Source: Gigantopelta aegis (Eukaryota > Mollusca > Gastropoda > Neomphalida > Peltospiridae). Taken from it: a stretch of DNA of 64,000 nt. Of this stretch, positions 46,515 to 58,804 are shown piece after piece. The position numbers and the translations under genes are program-made. The notes below the pieces were generated by a model, which was not told where the DNA came from, did no database searches, and saw only the letters and a program-made list of their open reading frames with translations. Location: assembly GCF_016097555.1 (NCBI RefSeq), contig NC_054704.1, forward strand, positions 93,174,653 to 93,238,652, given 5' to 3'. The stretch's first letter is position 1. Each line of letters starts with the position of its first letter.

Positions 46515-48026
46515 CTGGAAACACAAGTTGTTTAAAAAAATAATTAATGTATATTTATTAAGCACATCTTTCTCTTGTCATGTATGGTATTTCAGATGAA
46601 TGAAAGAGTAAATAAAGAATTCAATATTTATTATTATTATTACATTATTACTGCTAAAGCAATATATGTCTCCTACTGACCCCAAACAATTTTCATATCT
46701 GATAAGTTCAAAGGCCAAAAATGGGTAAATTGGCAGGAAAGTTGACTTGTAACAGAACATGATAGAGTTATACACAAAATTTCAGGTCAATATATTGAGG
46801 CATTGTAAAAAAAAAAAAAGGTAAGGAAAACCAATATTTGTGTCTCCTAAGTTCAAGGGCCATAACTCATTAGTGACTTTCATGCAACAGTTTAAGTGAC
46901 ACAACATAACACATGTACTATCTTTCTATGTCAGTATCTGCTAAATGATCGGTGAATATTATAGAAATGGTGTATAGATGTAATTGATCCAGTTTCTTTA
47001 TATTCTTTTCTCCACTCTCCTTCCTCCTTCTCTAACTCTTTTAGTATTTATAATATACAGTTAGAAGTTGGTTGTTCAAATAGTATTGTAATACATGTGT
47101 ATATTGTACTGTTACATCTGTTTGCAGATCTTGAAATAGTCTTCAACTGCTGACAAATTTAGAATCATTTGTCTCTAGTAACAATAAATATTGTGAGGGC
47201 TTCTAGATTATGGTAGCCCCACTCCCATGGCTAGTGATATTCGATGGTGGGCTAGTAAATAACTACTATTGCCATGCCCCATGGCGAGTGAAAAATGTTT
47301 TGTCAATGTTGCAATTAAGTCTATATTTTGTAAATATGAATATCCTGCCCCCACCCCAATCCCCCTATCTCTTATCTCCCTCTTTAGGTGACATATCTGA
47401 TTATAGTAGGGCTAGTGAATTTTTAATTGTGGCTAGTAAATTTTTTAAATCATTGTACTATGTATTTAAATTCCAATATAATTTTCAAATCTTTCACATT
47501 TTAATATTAATATAAACATCCATGCACCACTGCTTTCCAAAGTCAGACAGGAAACTTTAGCTAGAAAAACATTCAAGTAAAATGATACTTTTCAGAAGAT
47601 GTCAAGCAGTTACCATGGCTTTGCTGAATGCAATAAAATTATTTGTACATCAAGCCTTAAAGGGACATAACTTTAAAAGCAGATTACATGCAGATAATAA
47701 TAATTAAAAAAAAGAGTGAGTTAAAGTTTGTTTGTTTAACGACACCACTAGAGCACATTGATTTATTAATCATTGGTTATTAGATGTCAAATATTTGACA
47801 AATAGTCTAAGAGAGGAAAACTGCTACATTTTTCCATTAGCAGCAAGAGATCTTTTACATGCACAGACAACAGCCTTTGATATACCAATTGTGGTGTACT
47901 GGCTGGAACGAGAAATAGTCCAATGGGCCTACCGACTGGGATCAATCCTTACAGATTAGTAATTTAAACATTACTGAATGTTTAATTTTTAATAAGAAGT
48001 CTAGACGAACTATGTCAAATACATAC
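46515..48026. other. LRRC41 intron 11
   Basis: Holds a CACTAGCC-type dispersed repeat (47195-47460, plus orientation) and a reverse SINE (47733-47950). No further exon is seen. Confidence 0.6.
47733..47950 (-). mobile_element. SINE
   Basis: Inverse tail TTTAACGACACCACTAGAGC, core GCAGCAAGAGATCTTTTACA, and ATAGTCCAATGGGCC of the head side. Confidence 0.8.
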
Positions 48027-48096
48027 CCTATATGGAGCTTTTTAATGGTGGACTGAGACAACAGAATTTTCTCCAGAAAAGGCAGCAATGAAAGAC
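48027..48096 (-). CDS. LRRC41: LRRC41 exon 11
   Basis: Acceptor CTTGTTTCAG, donor ATAGG|GTATGT, 70 nt. Encodes LSLLPFLEKILLSQSTIKKL plus HI, an LRR. Confidence 0.88.
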
Positions 48097-48265
48097 CTGA
48101 AACAAGACACAAATATAATTTCACAGTCAAAATGTTGGTTAATACTCAACAGGGTTGTTTCGGCACTGTCAAAAAACCAGCCACCGAAATGAACAAATAT
48201 TTTAACACATGGTTTCAAAACAGTCCCTGAATTAAACACAATGTTGCTGTACTGTATAAAGAAGG

Positions 48266-48535
48266 AAGGAAATGTTTATTTAACCATGCACTCAACACAT
48301 TTTATTTACGGTTATATGGCATCAGACATAAGGCTAAGGACCACACAAATATTGAGAGAAGAAACCTGCTGTCACCACTTCATGGGCTACTCTTTTTGAT
48401 TAGCAGCAAGGAATCTTTTATATGCACCATCCCACAGACAGGATAGCACATACCACAGCCTTTGATATACCTGTCGTAGTGCACTGACTGGAACAAGAAA
48501 TAGCCAATGGGCCCACCAATGGAGATCGATCCCAC
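48266..48535 (-). mobile_element. SINE in LRRC41 intron 10
   Basis: Inverse tail of the GTGTTGAGTGC type (CACTCAACACATTTTATTT analogue), core CAGCAAGGAATCTTTTATAT and head GGAGATCGATCCC. Confidence 0.85.
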
Positions 48536-48699
48536 CCTCCTGAACTGTATAAATACAAAGTTTATTCACAAAGTATCCTGGTCTGCAACAAGCTTTACCT
48601 AACAGTGAAAAGATTTCAGTTGGTGGGAAACACAAGGGTCAGTTTAAAAATGGTTACATGAGGCCATAATAAACTAAATGCTAGATTCTCATTGTCATT

Positions 48700-48822
48700 G
48701 TCACTCTCACTCACTCTCTCTCACTCACTCACTCACTCACTCACTCACTCACTCACTCACTCACTCACTCACTCACTCACTCACTCTCTCATTCTCTCTC
48801 TCTCTCTCTCTCTCTCATTTAA
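48700..48822. repeat. (CTCA)n/(CT)n microsatellite
   Basis: CTCACTCA repeats flanked by TCTC blocks in LRRC41 intron 10. Confidence 0.9.
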
Positions 48823-48975
48823 TATTTTCAAGTTATTTTGAAAAAAAAAGCATATTGAGCAAAAACTAATTTTTGGGGGACCAATATAAAGTGGGAATGA
48901 AAGTTTATGATTTATTTTATCATGGCCTGAAGGGAAATATAAAGAGTATGGACAGGAGAATTGTGAAGCAAAGAA

Positions 48976-49330
48976 AGAAATGTTTTATTTAACGACGCAC
49001 TCAACACATTGTATTTACGGTTATATGGCGTCAGACATATTGTTAAGGACCACACAGATTTTGAGAGGAAACCCGCTGACTCCACTACATGGGCTACTCT
49101 TTCCGATTAGCAGCAAGGGATCTTTTATTTGCGCTTCCCACAGGCAGGATAGCACAAACCATGGGCCTTTGTTGAACCAGTTTACACCTACCCATTGAGC
49201 TTTGCAGAGCACTCACTCAGGGTTTGGAGTCGGTATCTGGATTAAAAATCCCACGCCTCGACTGGGATCAGAACCCAGTACCTACCAGCCTGTAGACCGA
49301 TGGCCTAACCACGATGCCACCGAGGTGTGA
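48976..49330 (-). mobile_element. SINE, full length, second head type
   Basis: Inverse of the element type at 9606: tail GTGTTGAGTGCGTCGTTAAA, core and head CGAGGCGTGGG...TGGTTAGGCCATCGG. It ends 30 bp from the donor of exon 10. Confidence 0.85.
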
Positions 49331-49359
49331 AGCAAAGAAGGTTTCTCCTAATCACTTAC

Positions 49360-49437
49360 CAAATCTATTGTTGCCCAAGATAACGGTGTGCAGTGACGGA
49401 TGACTGATGACAGCCGAGGTGAAGGAAGAACCGTCCA
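49360..49437 (-). CDS. LRRC41: LRRC41 exon 10
   Basis: Acceptor TTGTTTTCAG, donor TTTG|GTAAGT, 78 nt. Encodes SSFTSAVISHPSLHTVILGN plus NRF, an LRR. Confidence 0.88.
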
Positions 49438-51082
49438 CTGAAAACAAAGCAAACTACATGAGATACACAACTATACTCTTATAATATAATATAATAAAAT
49501 TAAATTTTCATATTCATTACAATTTAACACCATCCTATTGGTCCAGCCATAGCAATGCAAGTTTGTTCATTCCTCGATGAACGTAACAAATAACATTGTC
49601 AGGGAACATCATATTTGATGACGTCACTTTATATTGGAGCTGGTTCTTATTGAACGTTATTGATTAGAACCAAAATAATAATTCAAAATAAAATAAGAAC
49701 TTTTAGTGTTATTATCAGTATGTTTTAAAGTTAATTATAAGGATTGTCTGTAATTTCTTTTATGTTGGCTTTGCCAATTCATATAGTTTGCGGATGATTT
49801 TTTTTTCATACCTTGATGAACGTAAAAGAAATAACTGACAATCCTTAAACACATAGACACTAGCAGGACAAGACACCTACCACATCCACAGTTCACACAG
49901 ACGTGTAAGACTGTATGACATATAAGCCATCATTTACCAGTACCAGGGTTTTATTTCTAAAATTTCAAAAACATTTTATTAAGCCAAGTTAGAATTAAAA
50001 AAGTAATGCTATATACATGTACTTGTGTTAATTCAAATAAATATATCTATTGAGCATTACAAAATGTTATTGGTCAGGGAAGGTTTGTCAAGTGAATGAG
50101 ATTTACATTCAGATTGGGAATTTTTTACTCCAAAATTGGGAATAAAAAACGACATAGCCTTTGTAGAATGGTTGGGAATGGTGCCCATTATCGGAGTCTA
50201 GAAATATAGGTGATAAAACACTGAGCAATTCCCAAATGACTATCCTGTTGTTAAAATAGAACGTACAAAAGGAATGGCGTGTGAAATCTACTTCGTAAGT
50301 TGTCTTTTCTATTCCATAGATATCAGAAGATGCTAACACCTGGGGGGGGGGGGGGGGAAGGGGGCAATTATTAATTTGCCTTTCAACAAAGGAAAGTGGG
50401 GGGGGGGGGGGGGAGAATAAAGCATATTCTGACCACCTCGACTTCAGAGTTGAGGGATGCCACTTCTGATGGCCATGTATTCTAAAGCAATATCTTTAAC
50501 ATAGCTACCAACATGTAGCTACCTACCTACCTACTATGTTGGGATAAAATAAAAGTTAAAAGTTTGTGTGTGTGTGTAAGTGTGTGTATATGTATGTCTC
50601 CCACCACTAGAGCACATTAATTTATTAATCATCAGTTATTGGATGTCAAACCTTTGGTAATTCTAACATATAGACTTAGAGAGAAAACCGGCCATATTTT
50701 TCCATTGGTAGCAAGGGATCTTTTATATGCACCATCCCACAGACAGGATAGCACATACCATGGCCTTTGATATGCCAGTCGTGGTGCACTGGCTGGATCG
50801 AGAAATAGCTCAATGGGCCCACCGATGAGGATCGATCCACGTGTTTGGAGAAACTAAGTCTGATTCAATGTCCAAGTGTTCAGCTTGAGTACCATTTCAT
50901 TTTCTTTCAGTTCTAGAAACCAGACTTTGTAATTCATTCCAGCTAATGGAACAATCTGCTTGTGACAATAGAGACCAGGACCATACTTGTGTTAACATTT
51001 CTTTCTTCTCCTTTTGGGGAGGGATAAATAAACGTAAGTTACACAAACCATAATTTTAAATTATTAAATGGAGTATACGAAC
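49438..51082. other. LRRC41 intron 9
   Basis: Contains a dispersed block with ATAACATTGTCAGGGAACATC (about 49500-49850) also seen near 53640-54040, two G-runs (50341-50357, 50398-50414) and a reverse SINE (50597-50845). Confidence 0.6.
50597..50845 (-). mobile_element. SINE
   Basis: CACCACTAGAGCACATTAAT, GGGATCTTTTATATGCACCA, GTGGTGCACTGGCTGG and GAGGATCGATCC in inverse order. Confidence 0.85.
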
Positions 51083-51232
51083 ACAGTGATCCCGGCAGAG
51101 AACACCTCGACAGCGACAGGACTTTTAGAGATTTGATGGAAGACACGAGCTGACTGACGGCTTCATCGATGTTGCACACCACGCCATCACGATTGTTGTC
51201 GTCCAGGTAGAGCTCGTCCAGACTCTCACTGC
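51083..51232 (-). CDS. LRRC41: LRRC41 exon 9 (uncertain donor)
   Basis: Acceptor TGTGTTGCAG. Encodes ESLDELYLDDNNRDGVVCNI and IKSLKVLSLSRCSL. The stronger-looking donor TCGAG|GTGTTC (after 51118) would throw exon 10 out of frame; the phase-compatible cut is CTGT|GTTCGT at 51083, which is weak. The exon is certain, its 3' end is not. Confidence 0.8.
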
Positions 51233-51267
51233 CTGCAACACATGTGTAAAAAAAAACAGAATTAAAG

Positions 51268-51690
51268 TTTGTTTGGTTTAACAACACCACTAAAGCACAG
51301 TGATTTATTAATAATTGGCTATTAAATGTCAAACATTTGATAATTCTGACATACTGTTAAAGGAAAGCAGACAGAACAGCACATACCACAGCCTTTGATA
51401 TACCGGTTGTGGGTCATTGGTTGCTGTCATTAGGTATTAATGTAGTAGCAAAAGTCTGATTTGTTTAACGACACTACTAGAGCACAATGATTTATAAATC
51501 ATCAGCTATTGGATATCAAACATTTGGTAATTTTGACATATAGTCTTAGAGAGGAAACCTGCTACATTTTTTCCATTAGTAGCAAGGGATCCCACAGACA
51601 GGATAGCAAATACCACGGCTGTTAATATACTAATCGTGGTCCACTGGCTGGATGAGAAATAGCCCAAAGGGCCCACTGACGGGGTAATGT
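51268..51690 (-). mobile_element. Two adjacent SINE copies in LRRC41 intron 8
   Basis: Tails at 51270-51300 (GTTTAACAACACCACTAAAG) and 51461-51485 (GTTTAACGACACTACTAGAG) mark two truncated reverse copies; the second ends near GGGCCCACTGACGGGG. Confidence 0.75.
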
Positions 51691-51789
51691 AATAGCAGTT
51701 TTTTTAATTTAGAGCACTGTTAAAGTTGAGACTGTTCATTGTCTAACATTGGTAGCGAGTCTATAAAGAAACAGAAAAAAGGACTGCCT

Positions 51790-52045
51790 CCCTTTATGGT
51801 GTAGTCATTAAATCAGATTTAAGGCTGGAAGGTATTGGGTTCGCCTCCCAGTACCCAGAGTGAGTTTAATACTCGATGGGTAGGTATAAGGCCACTACAC
51901 AGAGATCTCTCTCACTAACAACAAACCATTAACTCACTGTCCTGGACAGACAGCCCAGATAGCTGAGGTGTGTGACCCCAAGACAGCGTGCTTGAGCCTT
52001 AATTGGATAGAAGCATGAAAGTAAGTATAACTGAAATGAAATGAA
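51790..52045 (+). mobile_element. SINE of the CCTCAATGG-type
   Basis: CCTTTATGGTGTAGTCATTA, GGGTAGGTATAAGGCCACTA, CACTGTCCTGGACAGACAG and TTAATTGGATAGAAGCATG. Confidence 0.75.
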
Positions 52046-52629
52046 GGACTGCTGTTTAACAATATCTTGGAAATTTCTGGTCTGCAAGGGAAAAAGGAAT
52101 TAAGTGGTGAATTAATTATTCTTGATTCTGATAAAATAATTTTTGTGTGTCTTCTATCCATTTGGTAATGACTTTATTAAGCAGTTGAATTATTTCTCAA
52201 TATTAGTGTTTCAGGAAAATATTGTTTTGGTAACTAGCTATATTACTGTAAATCAATGGGAAAAATGTGTGTGAATTAATTTCATGCCATTTGTGGTGAA
52301 CCTCAAGTCATGAAATTTAGACATATGCATTATTTTTCGGGTTAGAGTGTCAAAATTCGTGAAATTTCATGTCGCAAACAGGTACTAAGGTGTGTATTTG
52401 GAAAAACCCAAACATGTCACAATATTAATCTGATTTACAGTATCTTGATGCTCATTTTCATAAAAATACAACTAATATATTAACTCATACTTTCATTAAC
52501 AAACAAGAAATAATTGCAATCAATTCTTAATTAATCTTAACAACAAAAATACTTTTGAGAAAAAAGGAAAGGAATATTTGTATAAAGATACCTCAGTGTC
52601 CTTAGCACTTTTTAAGCTATCGCTTATGG

Positions 52630-52770
52630 TGTCATATATCAAAGGTCATGGTATGTGTGTGGGAAAGTGCAAATAAAAGATACCTTGCTACTAATGGAAT
52701 AATGTAGCAGGTTTTCTCTTAGACTACATGTCAGAATTATCAAAAGTTTGACCTCCAGTAGCCGATAAAA
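52630..52770 (+). mobile_element. SINE core and tail fragment
   Basis: TATATCAAAGGTCATGG, GTGCAAATAAAAGATACC and AGTTTGACCTCCAGTAGCCG; lies 36 bp from exon 8. Confidence 0.65.
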
Positions 52771-52805
52771 AGATTTTATTTATACTTTTCCTGCTTGTCA
52801 CTAAC

Positions 52806-52982
52806 CTCTTTTTATCAAAGTATGTAGTAAATCAATAAGCTGACGCCCAGTCAGTCCGCAGTAAGCAAAATTCACCACTCGCAGAGCTGTGTCTTTGCTG
52901 ATGAAGAGGAGGACCGAGTCAAAAGCTTGCTGACTAAACGTGTTGGAACCCAAATCAAGGGACACAACTGCACAAATGTTAG
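52806..52982 (-). CDS. LRRC41: LRRC41 exon 8
   Basis: Acceptor CTTTTTCAG, donor AAGAG|GTTAGT, 177 nt. Encodes NICAVVSLDLGSNTFSQQAF and TALRVVNFAYCGLTGRQL, two typical LRR motifs. Confidence 0.9.
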
Positions 52983-54218
52983 CTGAAAAAGACAAAGTTG
53001 TGACAATAAAATATTTAGCAAGATAAAAAGAATATAGCAATTTTCAAAACTACTTACAAATAAAAAACAACAAAGAAGAATAGTTTTTTAACCCTTAAAT
53101 ATTTAGTATAAGTATCCCTGATTAACTCTGTTGCAGACTCCACAAGCAGATTTTAAATTAAATTTACAGAATACTACTGAACTCATAATTATCATAAGAA
53201 TAGCTTTCATATTTAAATTTTGTATTAAACCGATATCCCCTAGTTTTCAAACACTAAGTCATATGTTTCACTATTATAGGCATTTTTTAAAACTGAAATC
53301 AGTCATTACTAAGATTTTATTGTTTAGATTATCAATTTCTGTACATCCGAAGTGTTTCTGACCAACCACAGGGCTTTCAATATCACAAAATGTATTTTTC
53401 ATATTTTAAAAAATGCACATGTGTCCGAGAAGATACAGTTATGGAGTGGAGTTCTAGTCTGTTTTAAGGGTATTTCACCATGTCAAAGCCACATACTCTT
53501 GTTTCACTCTGTTGTAACTTTATCCAGATGTGTTACAGATTTAACTAAACTTAGTATTAATTTTTAAAGGTTGAAACTAGGGTCTGCAACTTTAAAATAA
53601 AATAAAAAGATAGTGTTTCCATTGGATAGCTATGTTTCTACACTTCCATCAAGACATAATGCTAATTTTTTTATATTTATTAATTTAAAGGTATCCCATT
53701 GGTTCAGCTGTATTAACTTGAGTTTGTTCAATTTTCAATCAATGTAAAACATAACGTCATCAAGGTACATCACACATCTGATGATGTCACTTTATATTGG
53801 TACTCTGCATTACAAAGCATTATTGTTTATGAACCAAAAAATAATTCAAAATAAAATATGATCTAATTCGTGTTTTTATTAATAAATATGTTTCAAATTT
53901 AATTATAAGGATTATCTATTATTTCAGCTCATCGGATTATGAACAAAAATAAAGCATGGCAAACTTTTATGTGAATAGCTATGTCAATTCACACATTTTT
54001 GTTTTTTTAAAAACTGATAGAAATAACAGACAATCCTTAAATGAATATGGCGATGCCTAATTGCTGTCTTTATAAAAGTGATATAAAAACAAAGATTGTT
54101 TGAATATTTGATTGTTTGAGCTCTGGCAGAACAAGAGGTTGTGCTCACGGTGGACGTGCCTGAAACTTCATTGAATATAGGCACATTAATAAAGTTACGT
54201 GGAATATTTGAAGCTTAC
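52983..54218. repeat. LRRC41 intron 7, dispersed repeat mosaic
   Basis: The 53230-53600 part matches the 45.1-45.7 kb block; 53640-54040 matches 49500-49850. No exon is seen. Confidence 0.6.
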
Positions 54219-54322
54219 TTGAAATGGACAGAGAGACTTCCTCTATGGGGCGTGTCATGTTCATCAGAAGTTGCTGCAGCGGTTCCACCTCGGGAGATTC
54301 TGCAGATGTTGACCCACAATTC
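54219..54322 (-). CDS. LRRC41: LRRC41 exon 7
   Basis: Acceptor CTATCTCAG, donor TTTCAA|GTAAGC, 104 nt. Encodes NCGSTSAESPEVEPLQQLL and TRPIEEVSLSIS, a loop followed by an LRR strand. Confidence 0.85.
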
Positions 54323-54777
54323 CTGAGATAGTAAAAACAGAAAAGTAAACTTGGTGATTCTGAGCTGATTTCACAGTTTGCAAATAGGAATAATTGAAGC
54401 AACTATTTCTATTTGTGCCTCACTATCATAATAAATATAAGATGGGAGTTAGACATTCTAAAACTGTCTGGTTTTTCAGACAAAGCTAAACAAGCAAGCT
54501 TTTTGCAGCATGGCAAATAAAATTAATGATTTCATTCTTGTAATATGTTACATTTGTCACATAGTCACATGGTTTTTAAATTCATAGATTCCTTTATAAA
54601 TATGCAATTTTAAAAAATATTTACCACAACCCAAAAGTTTATTTCAACTGAAGTTAATGATGTAAAGAATATCTAGTGAAGACAATTATGTCAAGTCAGA
54701 AAGGTCGTGCAGAAGTGTATTGAATGTTTTTAACTGTTCACTATATGATCAGTCAATACTGTAGTAGTTAGTTTTAC

Positions 54778-54919
54778 CTGATGGAATAGGCCAAAGCAAG
54801 GACCTGAAGCAGTCTTGAAAATCCATCAATACCGATGTCCGCCATGTCTAGCACAAGGTGAGTTAGCTGATGTCGAGTTATTAACTCCAGAATACACTCA
54901 AATGCTTTCGACCAGACAT
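54778..54919 (-). CDS. LRRC41: LRRC41 exon 6
   Basis: Acceptor TTGTTTCAG, donor CATCAG|GTAAAA. Encodes ECILELITRHQLTHLVLDMA and DGFSRLLQVLALAYS, an LRR pair. The split codon with exon 5 gives Asp. Confidence 0.88.
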
Positions 54920-55765
54920 CTGAAACAACCAACATTAAAAAAGCACTGAGTACATGACTTAATGTCTATTTCACATACACCAGACAGCTGACTGAACCAC
55001 ATACACATATGTGATTACAAGCAGACGTGAACAAAATGAATTTGAATGCAGTATTTTTACAGAATTAGTTTGGAATTTCTTTCCTTTTTAAAAAATAATT
55101 TAGAATATAACAATTCTTAAATCAGTTTCATAAATTACATTTGGCGATTGTGTGAGTGTAATTATTTATTATTCACAAACTGTAATTTATTACAAACATC
55201 AAGTATGATTGTATTGCTAAACAATCTATGTTAATTTAATACATTCACAGTGATCAGATACTAGTTTACTGAATACCACCCGAACATTACGCACATAGTA
55301 TAGAGTTGTTATCTATTATAAGAATGGAATACACAAATCCCGCTGCTACTTATTATTTTTACATTTTTATTTTTCTATTATTGAATTTGCAGTCCTTGAA
55401 GGTTAATTAAAAAACCAAACAATTAAAACCACACACACCAAAAAAAAGAAGGTTTTCACCAGTTGTAATCAAATATCAAGTACAATACCAGTACATTATA
55501 TAATTTTTTTTATTGAACATCCTGCATTAAAATTGTTTTTAAATTTTGGCTAAAACTAGAAAAAAAAGACCATCAGTTCACTCCCTTGAATAGTGACACA
55601 ATTTATGATATTCCTGTCTGCAGTTGTGTAGCGTACACACTGAAAATTATCTAGAATGTTTCCACATATGAATAATGATGTCATCCTTGTTTTGTTTTTT
55701 TATAAAGTTTGGAAGGTTTTAGTTACCTGTAGATTAATACTTAGGAGATCACTTGTTTCCATTTT

Positions 55766-56480
55766 TTATTTGAGAGGTGATATCATCAATTAGAAGAACA
55801 AAGAATGGAAACTGGTGATCTCCATTGTAAAATACCTTTTACCTTCTTTTATTCGAGAGGTGATATCATCATTTAGAAGAACAAAGAATGGAAACTGGTG
55901 ATCTCCAGAAGAACAAAGAGAGGTGATATCATCATTTAGAAACTGGTGATCTCCATTGTAAAATACCTTTTACCTTCTTTTATTTGAGAGGTGATATCAT
56001 CATTTAGAAGAACAAAGAATGGAAACTGGTGATCTCCATTGTAAAATACCTTTTACCTTCTTTTATTTGAGAGGTGATATCATCATTTAGAAGAACAAAG
56101 AATGGAAACTGGTGATCTCCATTGTAAAATATCTTTTACCTTCTTTTATTTGAGAGGTGATATCATCAATTAGAAGAACAAAGAATGGAAAGTGGTGATC
56201 TCCATTGTAAAATACCTTTTACCTTCTTTTATTTGAGAGGTGATATCATCATTTAGAAGAACAAAGAATGGAAACTGGTGATCTCCATTGTAAAATACCT
56301 TTTACCTTCTTTTATTTGAGAGGTGATATCATCATTTAGAAGAACAAAGAATGGAAACTGGTGATCTCCATTGTAAAATACCTTTTACCTTCTTTTATTT
56401 GAGAGGTGATATCATCAATTAGAAGAACAAAGAATGGAAACTGGTGATCTCCATTGTAAAATATCTTTTACCTTCTTTTA
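55766..56480. repeat. 84-bp minisatellite in LRRC41 intron 5
   Basis: About nine units, each with GAGAGGTGATATCATCA, AGAAGAACAAAGAATGG and CTGGTGATCTCCATTG, with one shortened unit at 55905-55945. 54920-55740 shows nothing recognisable; 56490-57340 is unique AT-rich DNA without a supported exon. Confidence 0.95.
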
Positions 56481-57344
56481 TTTTATTTTCTGTAAATTAT
56501 ATATATTTTATTTTTAATGTAATATAAATAGTGAACTATTTTCATTCACGAAATTCTCCGAAGTTACTCGTCCAAATTTTGTCAAACGTGTCTGTAACTG
56601 AATGACGTCAATCAATAGGAAGAGTCCATCATGGGGGTAACGAAATTGGAAGTAAATGTTCAAAACTAGTTATATGGAAAATACTTTTGTGTATTTGAAC
56701 CAATTTTTATTTATATAGACACAAAAACAACAACAACAAAATAATGCTTTAAACTGAAAGCAATACCAATAAACCACTTTTAAGATGGAAGAACATAACA
56801 AAATTTCAAATACACTGCAATATGAAATGGTCTGAAATGTAAACTTGTAAAAGTGTTTGTCGATCAAACAGATTTGGATATATTTGTTTTTATTTACTGT
56901 GCTACGTTGCTGATTCATATTTGTTGAGTGATAATGGTTGTGAATTTCAACTCTACAGCCTATCATGTTAAAGGTAGGTGTCATTTGAGTAATTCTGTGT
57001 TGTTATATTCATGTTTTGCAAGTTTGTTTGAAAACATTGAGAGGCCATATGTTCGGGTAAACGGGGTCACTTGTCTTGTTTTTAATTTGGGGTTGACACG
57101 ATGACTTTTCACTGCTAGGTGCACTTAAGGGATCAATATTTTCATCAATTTGTTGTAGAACTTTTGAATATTTGTGTTTTTGTTTGTCAGTTGAATCATG
57201 GTTGTACAAAGCATCTATATTTACAAACGGTGACACTTTACCGCGTATGAATACACGTAAACAACGTTACAGTAGGTACATTGACTTTCGGTGGTGGTAT
57301 ATCGTAGAATGAACCACTTATAATCAGCCAATCAAAATGCTTGA

Positions 57345-58070
57345 TTTCTTACAGGTATTTTACAATAACCCATCACAGACATAAGAGCTAATTTCCCCAG
57401 TGTCCTATAGATTAATACTAAACCATCATAAACACAAGAGATAATTTCCCCAGTGTCCTATAGACTAATACCAACCCATCACGGACATGAGAGCTAATTT
57501 CCCCAATGACCTATAGATTAATACTAACCCATCACAAACACAAGAGATAATTTCCCCAGTGTCCTATAGATTAATACTAACCCATCAGACACAAGATAGA
57601 ATTTCCCCAGTGTCCTATAGATTAATACTAACCCATCAGACACAAGAGAGAATTTCCCCAATGACCTATAGATTAATACTAACCCATCACAGACTAGTTA
57701 CCTGTAGATTAATACTAACCCATCACAAACACAAGAGATAATTTCCCCAATGACCTATTGATTAATACTAACCCATCACAGAACAGTGACCTGTAGATTA
57801 ATACTAACCCATCACAAACACAAGAGATAATTTCCCCAATGACCTATTGATTAATACTAACCCATCACAGAACAGTGACCTGTAGATTAATACTAACCCA
57901 TCACAAACACAAGAGATAATTTCCCCAATGACCTATAGATTATACTAACCCAACACAGACCAGTGACCTGTAGATTAATACTAACCCATCATACACGAGA
58001 GAATTTCCCCAATGACCTATAGATTAATACTAACCCATCACAGACCAGTGACCTGTAGATTAATACTAAC
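57345..58070. repeat. LRRC41: Tandem array of the exon 5 splice-donor region
   Basis: About 15 irregular units of 35-54 bp. Read on the minus strand each has GATGGGTTAGTATTAATCTA, and the longer ones add GGGGAAATTATCTC, which copies the end of exon 5 (GAGGAAATTAGCTCTC). Every unit therefore carries an exon tail and donor. Confidence 0.9.
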
Positions 58071-58208
58071 CCATCACAGACACGAGAGCTAATTTCCTCA
58101 GTGACCTCCAGCCAGGTAGGACTTGAGCCAACATGTGACCAACATCGAGACGATGCGTAGCATTCAGGACAAATGCTTCTAACTCTGTGTCACACGCCAT
58201 TCTATGAA
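58071..58208 (-). CDS. LRRC41: LRRC41 exon 5
   Basis: Acceptor CTGTTTGTAG, donor GATGG|GTTAGT, 138 nt. ATHRLDVGHMLAQVLPGWRS and LRKLALVSV match the human segment ALTLCHLLSSWVSLESLTLS. Its last 35 nt and donor recur in tandem in intron 5. Confidence 0.88.
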
Positions 58209-58589
58209 CTACAAACAGAGGTCTCAATATGAACGAATGAATGAATGAATTTTTAACCACACCCAAGTAAATAAATACCATTCCTCAAAGTCTACGTTGT
58301 TTTTTATTCCTAATTTTGGAGTATAAAATTCCTATCATTTTATTATTAATAATCTTATATAAAGATATATATTTTGAAAACGATACGTAACTCTTGACAA
58401 ACACTCCTAGAAGGTTTCATAATGCAAAATAGATATGTATAGTATTACTCTTTTAAATTCTAACTTAGCTTAATGACATGCTTTTGAAATAAAACTGAAA
58501 ACTGTCAATGTTTTGTAAAATGACCCTAAAATTCTAAATATTTAAAGGTCAAGTCAAATACATGGGTGTCAAGTCAAATTTGAGAAATA

Positions 58590-58747
58590 AAATCCTGGAC
58601 CCACAGTTTTAAAGCTATCTAAGTGCTGTGTAATTGTAAAACCATCGTAGACTATGAAATTATTACATCACACACCATAGTGATGTCAAAGTTTATTATG
58701 GTTTTACGATTATGTAGTGCTAAGATAGCTTTGAAAATATGGGCCCT
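58590..58747. mobile_element. Palindromic MITE-like element in LRRC41 intron 4
   Basis: Arms GGACCCACAGTTTTAAAGC...TATCTAAGTGCTG and the inverse of GGGCCCATATTTTCAAAGC...TATCTTAGCACTA are paired around a loop; CGTAAAACCATAAT words continue the pairing. Confidence 0.7.
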
Positions 58748-58804
58748 AGAATATAGACATAGAAATAAATATACAGAAGTGAAGTAACAAAATGGCATAC
58801 GTAC

